From assembly GCA_947625475.1 (NCBI GenBank), contig CANQOL010000033.1, positions 1-36,273 of the forward strand: a stretch of 36,273 nt of DNA. The letters run 5' to 3'. Origin of the DNA: an uncultured Acetatifactor sp. (GTDB lineage Bacteria > Bacillota > Clostridia > Lachnospirales > Lachnospiraceae). The translations under genes were made by a program, and so were the position numbers. How positions within the stretch are numbered: position 1 is the first letter of the stretch; each line of letters starts with the position of its first letter. The notes under the pieces were generated by a model. The model ran no database searches, had not been told where the DNA came from, and saw only the letters and a program-made list of their open reading frames with translations. Positions 6,848-14,622 of the stretch are shown piece by piece.

Positions 6848-8563
6848 TTAATCGGCTTCCTCCAAAGTGATTTCAAATTCCATTTCCCGATACTCGCCCT
6901 GGGACAGGCGCATGACCTTGAGAACCAGGCTCTCTTCCACCTCCGCCTTGTACAGGGCGTCGGTGTATTCCGCAAAGCGGCTGATCGTTTTGTCTCCCAC
7001 TCCCGTGATGATATCCCCCCGCTGGATGCCCGCCAGCATGGCCGGGGACTTGGCCTCCACCTCCCGCACGTAGGCGCCGAAGGGCACCTGGGATTCCCGG
7101 TTGGCATCCTCCGTCACATCCACCCCGCCGATTCCCAGATAGGGGATCTTGGAGCCCTTTGTCATGCGGTTGATCACCTTTTTGAGGTCGCTGATGCCCG
7201 CCGCCACGATCAGGTTATCTGCATCCGGGGCCGTATGGCTGCTGGATACAAAGCCGATGACCTGGCCCTGAAGGTTGAACAGAACCCCGGTGGCCTTTTG
7301 GCTGCCGTAGATATCCGTGGTGAGCAGCTTATAATTGGCGTCCGGGAGAGTGATCTGGCCGTCTGTGGAGGTGATCATGCCGTATCCCACGGACCCTTCT
7401 GTGCCCATGGGGCTTCCCATTGCGATGACAGGACTGCCCAGCAGGTCGGAAAGGTTGGAGGATCCCAGCGGGGCTATTTTCAGCTCGTTTTCAATGAATT
7501 CCGAATCCGTCTGGTTGATGTTCACACACAGAATGGCCAGGTTGGAGCCGCTGTGGTACTGCTTGATCTGGGCCTCCTGGCGGGTTCCCTCCGAGAAGGT
7601 CACCGTGAGCCGCTGGGCCGAGCGGATGCTGCTGTAGTCCGTCAGGATCAGGATCTCCTTGCCGTTGGTGCCGATCACCACGCCGCTGGTGCGGGTGCTG
7701 CTCTCGTAGGTGTTGGAGAACCAGTCCACCGCGGAATTCACTCCGGAAACGGTCACCATGTACTTCTGAAGCTTGGCAATGTAGTCCGACAGGGCCCCGT
7801 AGAGCTGCCTGCAGCTCTGCAGATCCAGGGTGACGCCGGAGAGGATCTCATCGATCTGCTCCTGGCTCAGCCCCTCCCCGGCGCCCTCCGAGCTGTCCTC
7901 GGAAGCTTGATCCGGAGCCTGCTCCACATCGGAGCCGGGCTCTCCCTCTGTCCGCTCCGCCCCCTCCGGCCCGCTCCCGGCAGCCGGCTCCGATCCCTCC
8001 GATCCGCTCCCTCCTTCCGAGGGCGGAACAAGATCCGGCAGCCCAGCCCCCAGGTCAGTGCCCAAAGACGAACCTCCCTCCTGACCGCCCCCAGACTCTC
8101 CGCCTAAAGACGAACCATCCTGACCGCCCCCAGACTCTCCGCCTAAAGCCGAACCACCCTGACCATCCCCGGGCACTCCGCCCAAAGACGAACCATCCTG
8201 ACCATCCCCGGGCGCTCCGCTCAAAGACGACCCTTCCTCCCGTCCGTCCCCGGAGAATCCGCCCAAAGGCGGATTCTCCAAGGCCAATCTGTCGTCCGAC
8301 AGATTGGCCAAAAGCATATCCTCCGGCAGCATTTCCTCCTGATCCTCCGGGAAGATCACCGCCTGGGGCTCCTCCTCCGGGTAGAGCCAGTTGCTGAGCA
8401 CGGGCTCCAGCAGCAGAAAGGTCAGGCAGGCCACCAGACCGAAAATCACGGCCATGGCGGCTGTCAGAAGCATCCTCCGCAGGAGCTTTTTCTTGTTGAC
8501 GGGCCGCGCCTTGATCTTTTCTATCATAAAATCGGTTTGATCCTTTTTTTCCTGATCCGGCAT
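6848..8563 (-). CDS. Membrane-anchored HtrA-like protein lacking the catalytic triad, with PDZ domain
   Basis: A 571-residue protein: basic cytoplasmic N-terminus, one membrane segment (about 32-55), a Gly/Ser/Asp-rich linker with 13-residue repeats (about 100-169), an acidic stretch, a trypsin-like HtrA domain (about 285-460) and a PDZ domain (about 475-571, with SPAMLAGIQRGDIITGVGD). Against HtrA/DegP, the His position falls in LTDYSSI (no His), the Asp in HSGSNLAIL (Asn), and the GNSGG Ser loop reads GSQKATGV. All three catalytic residues therefore appear lost, suggesting a binding or regulatory pseudoprotease outside the membrane. Start 8563 (MPDQEKK) has AAGAGGATGGA before it; an in-frame ATG at 8602 has only a weak site. 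It heads the yhaM-rlmD operon. Confidence 0.75.
   Translation of the reverse strand: MPDQEKKDQTDFMIEKIKARPVNKKKLLRRMLLTAAMAVIFGLVACLTFLLLEPVLSNWLYPEEEPQAVIFPEDQEEMLPEDMLLANLSDDRLALENPPLGGFSGDGREEGSSLSGAPGDGQDGSSLGGVPGDGQGGSALGGESGGGQDGSSLGGESGGGQEGGSSLGTDLGAGLPDLVPPSEGGSGSEGSEPAAGSGPEGAERTEGEPGSDVEQAPDQASEDSSEGAGEGLSQEQIDEILSGVTLDLQSCRQLYGALSDYIAKLQKYMVTVSGVNSAVDWFSNTYESSTRTSGVVIGTNGKEILILTDYSSIRSAQRLTVTFSEGTRQEAQIKQYHSGSNLAILCVNINQTDSEFIENELKIAPLGSSNLSDLLGSPVIAMGSPMGTEGSVGYGMITSTDGQITLPDANYKLLTTDIYGSQKATGVLFNLQGQVIGFVSSSHTAPDADNLIVAAGISDLKKVINRMTKGSKIPYLGIGGVDVTEDANRESQVPFGAYVREVEAKSPAMLAGIQRGDIITGVGDKTISRFAEYTDALYKAEVEESLVLKVMRLSQGEYREMEFEITLEEAD
8057..8266 (-). repeat. Tandem 39-bp repeats in the HtrA-like gene
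   Basis: About four to five copies encode units such as SGGGQDGSSLGGE and PGDGQDGSSLGGV. Two adjacent units near 8,085-8,150 are nearly identical in DNA, which suggests recent expansion by slippage or recombination. Confidence 0.75.
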
Positions 8564-8645
8564 TCCATCCTCTTTTCCGGGGCCCTCCCGAGCCGCCTGC
8601 ATACCTTAAGTATATGGGATTGTCCCCAAAAAGTAAACTAGTTAA

Positions 8646-8676
8646 TTGATGCTGTTCTCTTTGGGAAAAATATGAT
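8646..8676 (+). promoter_or_regulatory. Candidate promoter of mutS2
   Basis: TTGATG (8646-8651) and TATGAT (8671-8676) are separated by 19 bases, slightly long for a SigA promoter. An overlapping TATACT at 8676-8681 is an alternative -10. The site lies in the divergent gap between the HtrA-like gene and mutS2. Confidence 0.45.
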
Positions 8677-8713
8677 ATACTTGCCTTATCCCCTTTTTCA
8701 AGGAGCCTCGGTT

Positions 8714-11092
8714 ATGAACGAAAAAGTACTTTCCACACTGGAATTTCACAAAATCATCACCCTGCTCGCCGAGCGGGCGGACTCCCAGCCGGGCAAGAAG
8801 CTCTGCCGGGAGCTGCGCCCCTCCACCGATCTTGAAGAGATCCGCACGGCCCAGTCTCAGACCAGGGACGCCCTCTCCCGGCTGTTCCAGTCGGGGAGCA
8901 CCTCCTTTGGAGGCAACGGGGACATCGGTTTTTCTCTGCGCAGCCTGGAGATCGGCAGCTCTCTGTCGGCAGGGGAGCTTTTGAAGATAGCAAAGCTTTT
9001 GAACAATGTGTCCCGCATCAAAGCCTACGGCCAGAGGGATGCGCAGGACGCCCCTGAGGACACCCTGGATCCTTACTTTGCCCAGCTCTCCCCCCTGACC
9101 CTGCTGGCGGGGGAGATCGACCGGTGCATTCTCTCCGAGGATGAGATTGCCGACGATGCCAGCCCGAATCTGAAGCGGATTCGGCGCACCGTCCTCCAGA
9201 CGGGTGAGAAGATCCACAGCCAGCTGATCTCCATGGTCAACGGCTCCTACCGCACCTATCTGCAGGATGCCGTCATCACCATGCGGGACAACCGCTACTG
9301 CATCCCCGTGAAGGCGGAGTACAAAAGCCAGGTCCACGGCATGGTCCATGACCAGTCCTCATCCGGCTCCACCTTTTTTATCGAGCCTGCCGCCGTGGTG
9401 GAACTGAACAACCGGCTCAAGGAGCTGGCCGTGGAGGAAAAGGAGGAAATTGAGCGGATTCTGGCGGATCTCAGCGCCCAGGCGGGCGCCCACACAAGGG
9501 AGCTTCAGATCAACCAGCAGGTCATGACCCACCTGGACTTTGTGTTTGCCAAGGCCAAGCTGGCCATGGACCAGAACGCCACGGAGCCCATCTTTCACAC
9601 AGAGCATTTCCTGCACATCCGCAAGGGGCGCCACCCCCTGCTGCCGGCGAAATCCGTGGTTCCCATCGACATCCATCTGGGCAGGGATTTCGACCTGCTG
9701 ATTATCACCGGCCCCAACACCGGCGGCAAGACCGTATCCTTAAAAACGGTGGGGCTCTTTACCCTGATGGGTCAGGCAGGGCTCCACATTCCCGCCGCGG
9801 ACCGCTCGGAGCTGTCCGTCTTCCGGGAGGTGTTTGCGGACATCGGAGACGAGCAGAGCATCGAGCAGAGCCTGAGCACCTTTTCCTCCCATATGACCAG
9901 CATCGTCCGCATCCTGAAGCAGGCGGACGCGGATTCCCTGTGTCTGTTTGACGAGCTGGGAGCCGGCACGGACCCCACGGAGGGGGCGGCTCTGGCCATC
10001 TCTATCCTAAACTATCTGCACGACCGGGGAATCCGCACCGTGGCCACCACCCACTACAGCGAGCTGAAGATCTACGCCCTCTCCACCTCCTTTGTGGAGA
10101 ACGCCTGCTGCGAATTCAATGTGGAGACTCTCCGGCCCACCTACCGGCTGCTGATCGGCATCCCCGGCAAGAGCAACGCTTTCGCTATCTCCGCCAAACT
10201 GGGCCTGCCCCAGGACATCATCGAGGCGGCAAAAGAACAGATCAGCAAGGAGGACGAGAGCTTTGAGGACGTGATCTCGGATCTGGAGCAGAGCCGCAGG
10301 ACCATCGAGAAGGAGCAGCAGGAGATCGCCCAGTATAAGGAGCGGATCCGGTCTCTCCAGGAGCAGCTGGTGGCCAAGAATGAAAAGATCGACCGGGCCA
10401 GGGACAAAATTCTGCGGGAGGCCAACGAAAAGGCCCGGGCCATCCTTCAGGAGGCCAAGGAGGTGGCGGACGAGACCATCCGGGACTTTAATCGGGCGGG
10501 CGCAGGCACGGATATCCGGGAGCTGGAGAAAAAACGTCAAAAGGTGCGGGACCGGATCTCCGAGAAAAATCAAAAGCTCTCCCTGCAGACAAAGCAGGAT
10601 GGCGCCGCTCCCAGGACTCTGGATCCGGGGAAGCTTAAAAAGGGCGATTTGGTGAAAATTCTGTCCATGGGTCTTACGGGCACCGTCAGCTCCCTGCCGG
10701 ACGCCAAGGGCAATCTCTTTGTCCAGTGCGGCATTATCCGCACCCAGGTCAATGTGAAGGATCTGTCCTACCAGGAGGAACAGACCGTCACTGCCCCCAG
10801 TCTGGAGCGCACCAACACAGGAAGGATCAAAATGTCCAAATCCTTCTCCGTCTCCGCGGAGCTCAATCTCCTGGGGAAGACAGTGGATGAGACGCTCAGC
10901 CTTTTAGACAAATATCTGGACGACGCCTACCTGGCGCACCTGCCCAGCGTGCGCATTGTCCACGGCAAGGGCACGGGCGCCCTGCGAAACGCAGTCCACT
11001 CCCACCTAAAACGCCTGCGGTACGTGAAGGAGTTCCGGCTGGGCGAGTACGGGGAGGGGGACGCCGGCGTGACGATAGTAACCTTCCGGTAG
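8714..11092 (+). CDS. mutS2: MutS2 family ATPase with Smr endonuclease domain
   Basis: A 792-residue protein, the usual MutS2 length. MutS core and clamp regions precede the Walker A motif GPNTGGKT (about residue 333), Walker B LCLFDELGAGTDP and ATTHYSEL. A long coiled coil (about 515-635, EQSRRTIEKEQQEIAQYKER onward) and a KOW-like segment follow, and the C-terminus is an Smr domain with VRIVHGKGTGALR. MutS2 acts on recombination intermediates and, in B. subtilis, on collided ribosomes; it does not do classical mismatch repair. The start at 8714 (MNEKVLSTLEF) has AAGGAG 8 bases upstream and matches the family N-terminus; an ATG at 8672 is part of the promoter region. It is followed after 43 bases by a response regulator gene. 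Confidence 0.95.
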   Translation: MNEKVLSTLEFHKIITLLAERADSQPGKKLCRELRPSTDLEEIRTAQSQTRDALSRLFQSGSTSFGGNGDIGFSLRSLEIGSSLSAGELLKIAKLLNNVSRIKAYGQRDAQDAPEDTLDPYFAQLSPLTLLAGEIDRCILSEDEIADDASPNLKRIRRTVLQTGEKIHSQLISMVNGSYRTYLQDAVITMRDNRYCIPVKAEYKSQVHGMVHDQSSSGSTFFIEPAAVVELNNRLKELAVEEKEEIERILADLSAQAGAHTRELQINQQVMTHLDFVFAKAKLAMDQNATEPIFHTEHFLHIRKGRHPLLPAKSVVPIDIHLGRDFDLLIITGPNTGGKTVSLKTVGLFTLMGQAGLHIPAADRSELSVFREVFADIGDEQSIEQSLSTFSSHMTSIVRILKQADADSLCLFDELGAGTDPTEGAALAISILNYLHDRGIRTVATTHYSELKIYALSTSFVENACCEFNVETLRPTYRLLIGIPGKSNAFAISAKLGLPQDIIEAAKEQISKEDESFEDVISDLEQSRRTIEKEQQEIAQYKERIRSLQEQLVAKNEKIDRARDKILREANEKARAILQEAKEVADETIRDFNRAGAGTDIRELEKKRQKVRDRISEKNQKLSLQTKQDGAAPRTLDPGKLKKGDLVKILSMGLTGTVSSLPDAKGNLFVQCGIIRTQVNVKDLSYQEEQTVTAPSLERTNTGRIKMSKSFSVSAELNLLGKTVDETLSLLDKYLDDAYLAHLPSVRIVHGKGTGALRNAVHSHLKRLRYVKEFRLGEYGEGDAGVTIVTFR

Positions 11093-11135
11093 GATTTCCC
11101 GAAGCCGTCACTCTTTAATATAGAAAGGAAACAGT

Positions 11136-11843
11136 ATGGCAAGCAAACAGAAAGTTTTGATCGTGGACGACGACAACAACATCGCCGAGCTCATCTCCCT
11201 CTATCTGACCAAGGAGTGCTTCGAGACCTCCATCGTCAATGACGGGGAATCCGTCCTTTCGGCCATCGCCTCCTTCCAGCCCGGACTGATCCTGCTGGAT
11301 CTGATGCTCCCGGGTATGGACGGCTATCAGGTCTGCCGGGAGGTGCGGGCCAAGTACAGCATCCCCATCATTATGCTCTCCGCCAAGGGAGAGGTCTTCG
11401 ACAAGGTGCTGGGCCTGGAGCTGGGGGCGGACGATTACGTGGAAAAGCCCTTCGACTCCAAGGAGCTGGTGGCCCGGGTCAAGGCCGTGCTGCGCCGCTG
11501 CAAGCCCTCCCCCGCCGTCCCGGAGGCTCCCGACGAAAAATGTGTGGAATATCCGGATCTGATCATCAACCAGACCAACTACTCCGTGATCTACCGGGGA
11601 AAGGTGGTGGAAATGCCCCCCAAGGAGCTGGAGCTGTTATATTTTCTGGCTTCCTCCCCCAATCATGTGTTCACCCGGGAGCAGCTTCTGGACCGGATCT
11701 GGGGATATGAGTACATCGGAGACACCCGGACCGTGGACGTACATATCAAGCGTCTGCGGGAAAAGATCAAGGATCATTCCGCCTGGAAGATTGCCACAAT
11801 CTGGGGCATCGGTTACAAGTTTGAGGTCAGGAGCGCTCTATGA
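11136..11843 (+). CDS. OmpR/PhoB-family response regulator
   Basis: A 235-residue DNA-binding regulator. The receiver domain (about 5-118) has acidic residues DDD at 11-13, phosphoacceptor D55 in LILLDLMLPG, S82 and K104 in VEKPF. The winged-helix effector domain (about 135-232) shows PPKELELLYFLASSPN and the recognition segment TRTVDVHIKRLREKI. It is probably phosphorylated by the kinase encoded next, whose start codon overlaps this gene's stop (ATGA). GAAAGGAAACAGTATG gives the ribosome binding site. The regulon is unknown. Confidence 0.93.
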   Translation: MASKQKVLIVDDDNNIAELISLYLTKECFETSIVNDGESVLSAIASFQPGLILLDLMLPGMDGYQVCREVRAKYSIPIIMLSAKGEVFDKVLGLELGADDYVEKPFDSKELVARVKAVLRRCKPSPAVPEAPDEKCVEYPDLIINQTNYSVIYRGKVVEMPPKELELLYFLASSPNHVFTREQLLDRIWGYEYIGDTRTVDVHIKRLREKIKDHSAWKIATIWGIGYKFEVRSAL

Positions 11844-13267
11844 GAAGGACACTCTATCTGAAATTTCTGCTGGCATACCTGATCTTCGGCCTCTTCGGCG
11901 TCCTGGTCATCGCCACCTTTGTGCCCGCCATGACCAGAGAACAGCTGATCCGGGAGAAGGCGGAGACCCTCTACTCCGAGGCTTCCCTGATCGCAGGCAC
12001 CTACGCCAGCGGCCTGTACACCAGCCAGGCTTCCCTGGAAAATGTGAAGAACCAGATGGACGCCCTGGCGGTGTACCTGGACTCCACGATCCGGATCATC
12101 AACCCCTCCGGGCGGCTGATTCTGGACACAGACATGCCCTTAAACGTGGAGGATCCCCTGATCCTGGAGCAGTTTGACCCCACCGTCACCAAGGGGTCCT
12201 ATTATACCGTGGGAAATTTTTTTGACAGCTTTGACCGGGACATGCTCAGCGTCATCGCGCCCATCACAACCGACTACAAGGTGCGCGGCTACGTGACCAT
12301 CCACAGCGACATGGCCCCCATTCAGAGCTTCTGCAACAGTCTGGTAAATATCTCCTACCTGACGCTTGGCATTCTTTTGCTGCTGTCCCTGATCATCCTG
12401 ATCTTTTTTACGGAGATCGTGTACATCCCCCTGCGCAAAATCACCTACGCCACAGAGCAGTATGCCGCCGGCAACATGCACTACGAGTTTTCCATAGACA
12501 GCGAGGACGAGATCGGCTATCTGGCCGCCTGCCTCTCCTATATGGCCAGCGAAATTGCGCGCACCGAGGACGATCAGAAAAAATTCGTGGCCAATGTCTC
12601 CCACGACTTCCGATCCCCCCTGACATCCATCCGGGGGTACCTGGAGGCTATGCTGGACGGCACCATCCCCCAGGAGGCCCACGAAAAATATCTGACCATT
12701 GTGCTCAACGAGACGGACCGTCTCACCAAGCTCACCAATGGACTGCTCACCCTGAACAATTTAAACACCAAGGGGATGCTTCTGGATTTCTCCGACTTTG
12801 ACATCAATCAGGTGATCCGGGATACGGCGGCCGCCTTCGAGGGGACCTGCCGCCGAAAGAGCATTACAATAGAGCTGTTCCTCACAGGCGACACTCTCTA
12901 TGTCCGGGCGGACATGGGAAAGATCCAGCAGGTGCTCTACAACCTGATCGACAACGCCATCAAGTTCAGCTCCAGCAACTCCATTATCAAGGTGGAAACC
13001 ACCTTAAAGCACAGCAAGGTGTTCCTCTCGGTAAAGGACAGCGGGATCGGCATCCCAAAGGAGGATCTGCGGTTTATCTGGGACCGGTTCTACAAGTCCG
13101 ACCTCTCCCGGGGCAAGGACAAAAAGGGCACCGGCCTGGGGCTCTCCATCTCCAAGGAGATCATCCTCGCCCACAACGAACATATCAATGTGGTCAGCAC
13201 CCCCGGGGAGGGGAGCGAGTTTATCTTTACCCTGCCTCTCTCAAAGGAGGAGGCTGAGGAAGACTAA
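11840..13267 (+). CDS. HAMP-domain sensor histidine kinase
   Basis: A 475-residue membrane sensor. Transmembrane segments lie at about 8-30 and 168-192 with an extracytoplasmic sensor region of ~135 residues between them. A HAMP linker (about 193-245) leads to the HisKA dimerisation domain with His255 in VSHDFRSPLTSI. The ATPase domain has N box NLIDNAIKF, G1 box DSGIGIP, F box and G2 box GTGLGLSIS. The catalytic set is complete. It overlaps the response regulator gene by 4 bases, the standard coupled arrangement. The signal is not evident from the sequence. No clear terminator follows. Confidence 0.93.
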   Translation: MRRTLYLKFLLAYLIFGLFGVLVIATFVPAMTREQLIREKAETLYSEASLIAGTYASGLYTSQASLENVKNQMDALAVYLDSTIRIINPSGRLILDTDMPLNVEDPLILEQFDPTVTKGSYYTVGNFFDSFDRDMLSVIAPITTDYKVRGYVTIHSDMAPIQSFCNSLVNISYLTLGILLLLSLIILIFFTEIVYIPLRKITYATEQYAAGNMHYEFSIDSEDEIGYLAACLSYMASEIARTEDDQKKFVANVSHDFRSPLTSIRGYLEAMLDGTIPQEAHEKYLTIVLNETDRLTKLTNGLLTLNNLNTKGMLLDFSDFDINQVIRDTAAAFEGTCRRKSITIELFLTGDTLYVRADMGKIQQVLYNLIDNAIKFSSSNSIIKVETTLKHSKVFLSVKDSGIGIPKEDLRFIWDRFYKSDLSRGKDKKGTGLGLSISKEIILAHNEHINVVSTPGEGSEFIFTLPLSKEEAEED

Positions 13268-13459
13268 GCCTCTGGAGGACCCTCTCCACATTCCGCTACC
13301 GCGCCAAACAATATCAGCAGGAGAACGCAGAAAAATCATATCCCGGCGGCAATATGGAGGATCCAGATTCAAAAAAATGACCACTCTCCGGTAGCTTCCA
13401 ATAAGACAGTATCGAAACAATACTGACAAAGGGTAGTTGCCAAACAGGTGTGCAACAAC

Positions 13460-13503
13460 GCGACCAGCCATGCTCGGGAATAAGTCCGAGCTTGGTTGGT
13501 CGC
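13460..13503. repeat. 18-bp imperfect hairpin
   Basis: Arms 13460-13477 and 13486-13503 pair over 16 Watson-Crick positions plus one G-U and one mismatch, with an 8-base loop (GAATAAGT). There is no T-run on either side, so an ordinary terminator is unlikely. A recombinase site or a remnant of a mobile element are options. Confidence 0.6.
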
Positions 13504-13549
13504 TTCAAATTACTGATGGGGCTAAATTGTTCTATACAAGAACTAAGCT

Positions 13550-13686
13550 TTGACTAAAAGTAATAATTCATACCAAGATTTAGTCAAGAAGGATCCCAGA
13601 AATACAAGCTTTCCGGATCCTTCTTGACTTCATAACCATTTTCCTTTGACTAATTCCTTGACTAAAAACCGACTTCCTTGACTAAA
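13550..13686. repeat. Cluster of TTGACTAA(A/T) repeats
   Basis: Direct copies lie at 13550-13558, 13646-13654, 13658-13666 and 13678-13686. An inverted copy is at 13579-13587 and a partial copy, TTGACTTCA, at 13624-13632. Such clustering suggests protein-binding sites. Confidence 0.6.
13582..13629. repeat. 15-bp perfect inverted repeat
   Basis: AGTCAAGAAGGATCC (13582-13596) pairs exactly with 13615-13629 around an 18-base loop. The arms include TTGACT half-sites of the neighbouring repeat cluster. Confidence 0.7.
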
Positions 13687-13698
13687 TCTATTGGATGA

Positions 13699-14265
13699 AG
13701 AACCATTCTGCATGAACTGTGCTGCCACGGACGTCTACTGAAGCATTTGCAACTGGTAACGTTCTGCATCTCCAACTATGAAGATGCGTTTCGGAAGGCT
13801 TTGGGCGCAAAGCGTGATGCCGAGGCAAGAAAGGAACTGTCGGACAAGCGGCGGACGCTCCAGAAATCCGAAAACCGTATCGCCGAGCTTGACAGGCTTT
13901 TCAAGCGAATCTATGAGGATATGGTAGCGGGACGGCTGAGCGAGGCAAGGTTTCAGATGCTTTCCGATGACTACGAAAAGGAGCAAACGGAGCTGCGGGA
14001 AAGGATTGCTGTTCTGACCAAGGAGATTTCCGAGCAGGAGGATCAGGCGGACAATGCGGATCATTTCATCCGCACGGTGAAGAAGTGCCTCTGCCTGACG
14101 GAGCTGACGCCAGCGATCCTGAACGATCTGGTCAAGGCGGTCTATGTCCACGCGCCGGACAAGTCCAGCGGACACCGAGTGCAGGATGTAGCTATCAGCT
14201 ACAACTACATCGGGATACTCCCAGCCTCACTTTTGAACGACCTCATAAACAGAACTGCGGTATGA
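13699..14265 (+). pseudogene. Truncated large serine recombinase (C-terminal part)
   Basis: The frame is open from 13699 but recognisable protein begins near LLKHLQLVTFCISNYEDAF (about 13732). It has a coiled coil (ARKELSDKRRTLQKSENRIAELDRLFKRI in part) and a C-terminal domain resembling the one that ends Tn4451/TndX-like recombinases (NDLVKAVYVHAP, VAISYNYIG). The N-terminal resolvase domain with the catalytic Ser and the zinc-ribbon region are missing, and the upstream DNA is noncoding. It should be inactive. It is the best evidence that the restriction-modification gene beside it arrived on a mobile element. Confidence 0.8.
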
Positions 14266-14521
14266 CCGAAATCATGCCGCACTCCGAAAACAATCTAAAC
14301 TTGTTTTATTGGACGCCGCCTTCCCGGCGCACTTTTCTGCGCTTCGGGTCAGGCGGTCTGTAGCTTGCAGAGGCTGGCAAAAAAATGTACTTTTTGGCAA
14401 CAAAATAATTCAACTATCTGTGTTCTGATAATACCATACAATGTAGAATATTTCAAAAAAATAACAGATGTTTAACTTGCCTAGCTAAAGCATTTTTCTG
14501 CGGATTTTTGATTCCATGCTG
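14266..14521. other. Noncoding gap before the restriction-modification gene
   Basis: The first half is GC-rich with small inverted repeats around GACGCCGCC and GGCGGTC (about 14311-14360); the second half is AT-rich. No ribosome binding site with a sustained reading frame was found. Confidence 0.4.
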
Positions 14522-14550
14522 TAGAAATTCAATATTCCATCTGGTATAAT
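14522..14550 (+). promoter_or_regulatory. Promoter of the type IIL gene
   Basis: A consensus TATAAT at 14545-14550 is preceded by TGG, making an extended -10 (TGNTATAAT). The -35 region (TAGAAA, 14522-14527) is weak, which the extended -10 may offset. The start codon is 72 bases downstream. Confidence 0.6.
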
Positions 14551-14622
14551 ATCCGCAGGAAGGACATCGGGACAAACCTGTACACAATGTTTTCAGGCAG
14601 CATGGGGCTGCGGGGTGACAGT

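Larger units (their letters stand above)
13268..13698. other. Noncoding island margin with hairpins and TTGACTAA repeats
   Basis: No gene was found in these ~430 bases. They contain a long imperfect hairpin (13460-13503), a cluster of TTGACTAA repeats (13550-13686) and a 15-bp inverted repeat (13582-13629). GC content drops strongly compared with the preceding kinase gene, which marks the edge of an island. Confidence 0.55.

Noticed and set aside
7235..8107. A 290-codon plus-strand frame opposite the HtrA-like gene
   Set aside because: It lies over the repeat linker and protease domain, has no start context, and mirrors the codon bias of the true gene.
14587..14622. Upstream ATG giving the restriction enzyme 12 extra residues
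   Set aside because: No ribosome binding site precedes it, while GGGGTGA precedes the ATG at 14623.
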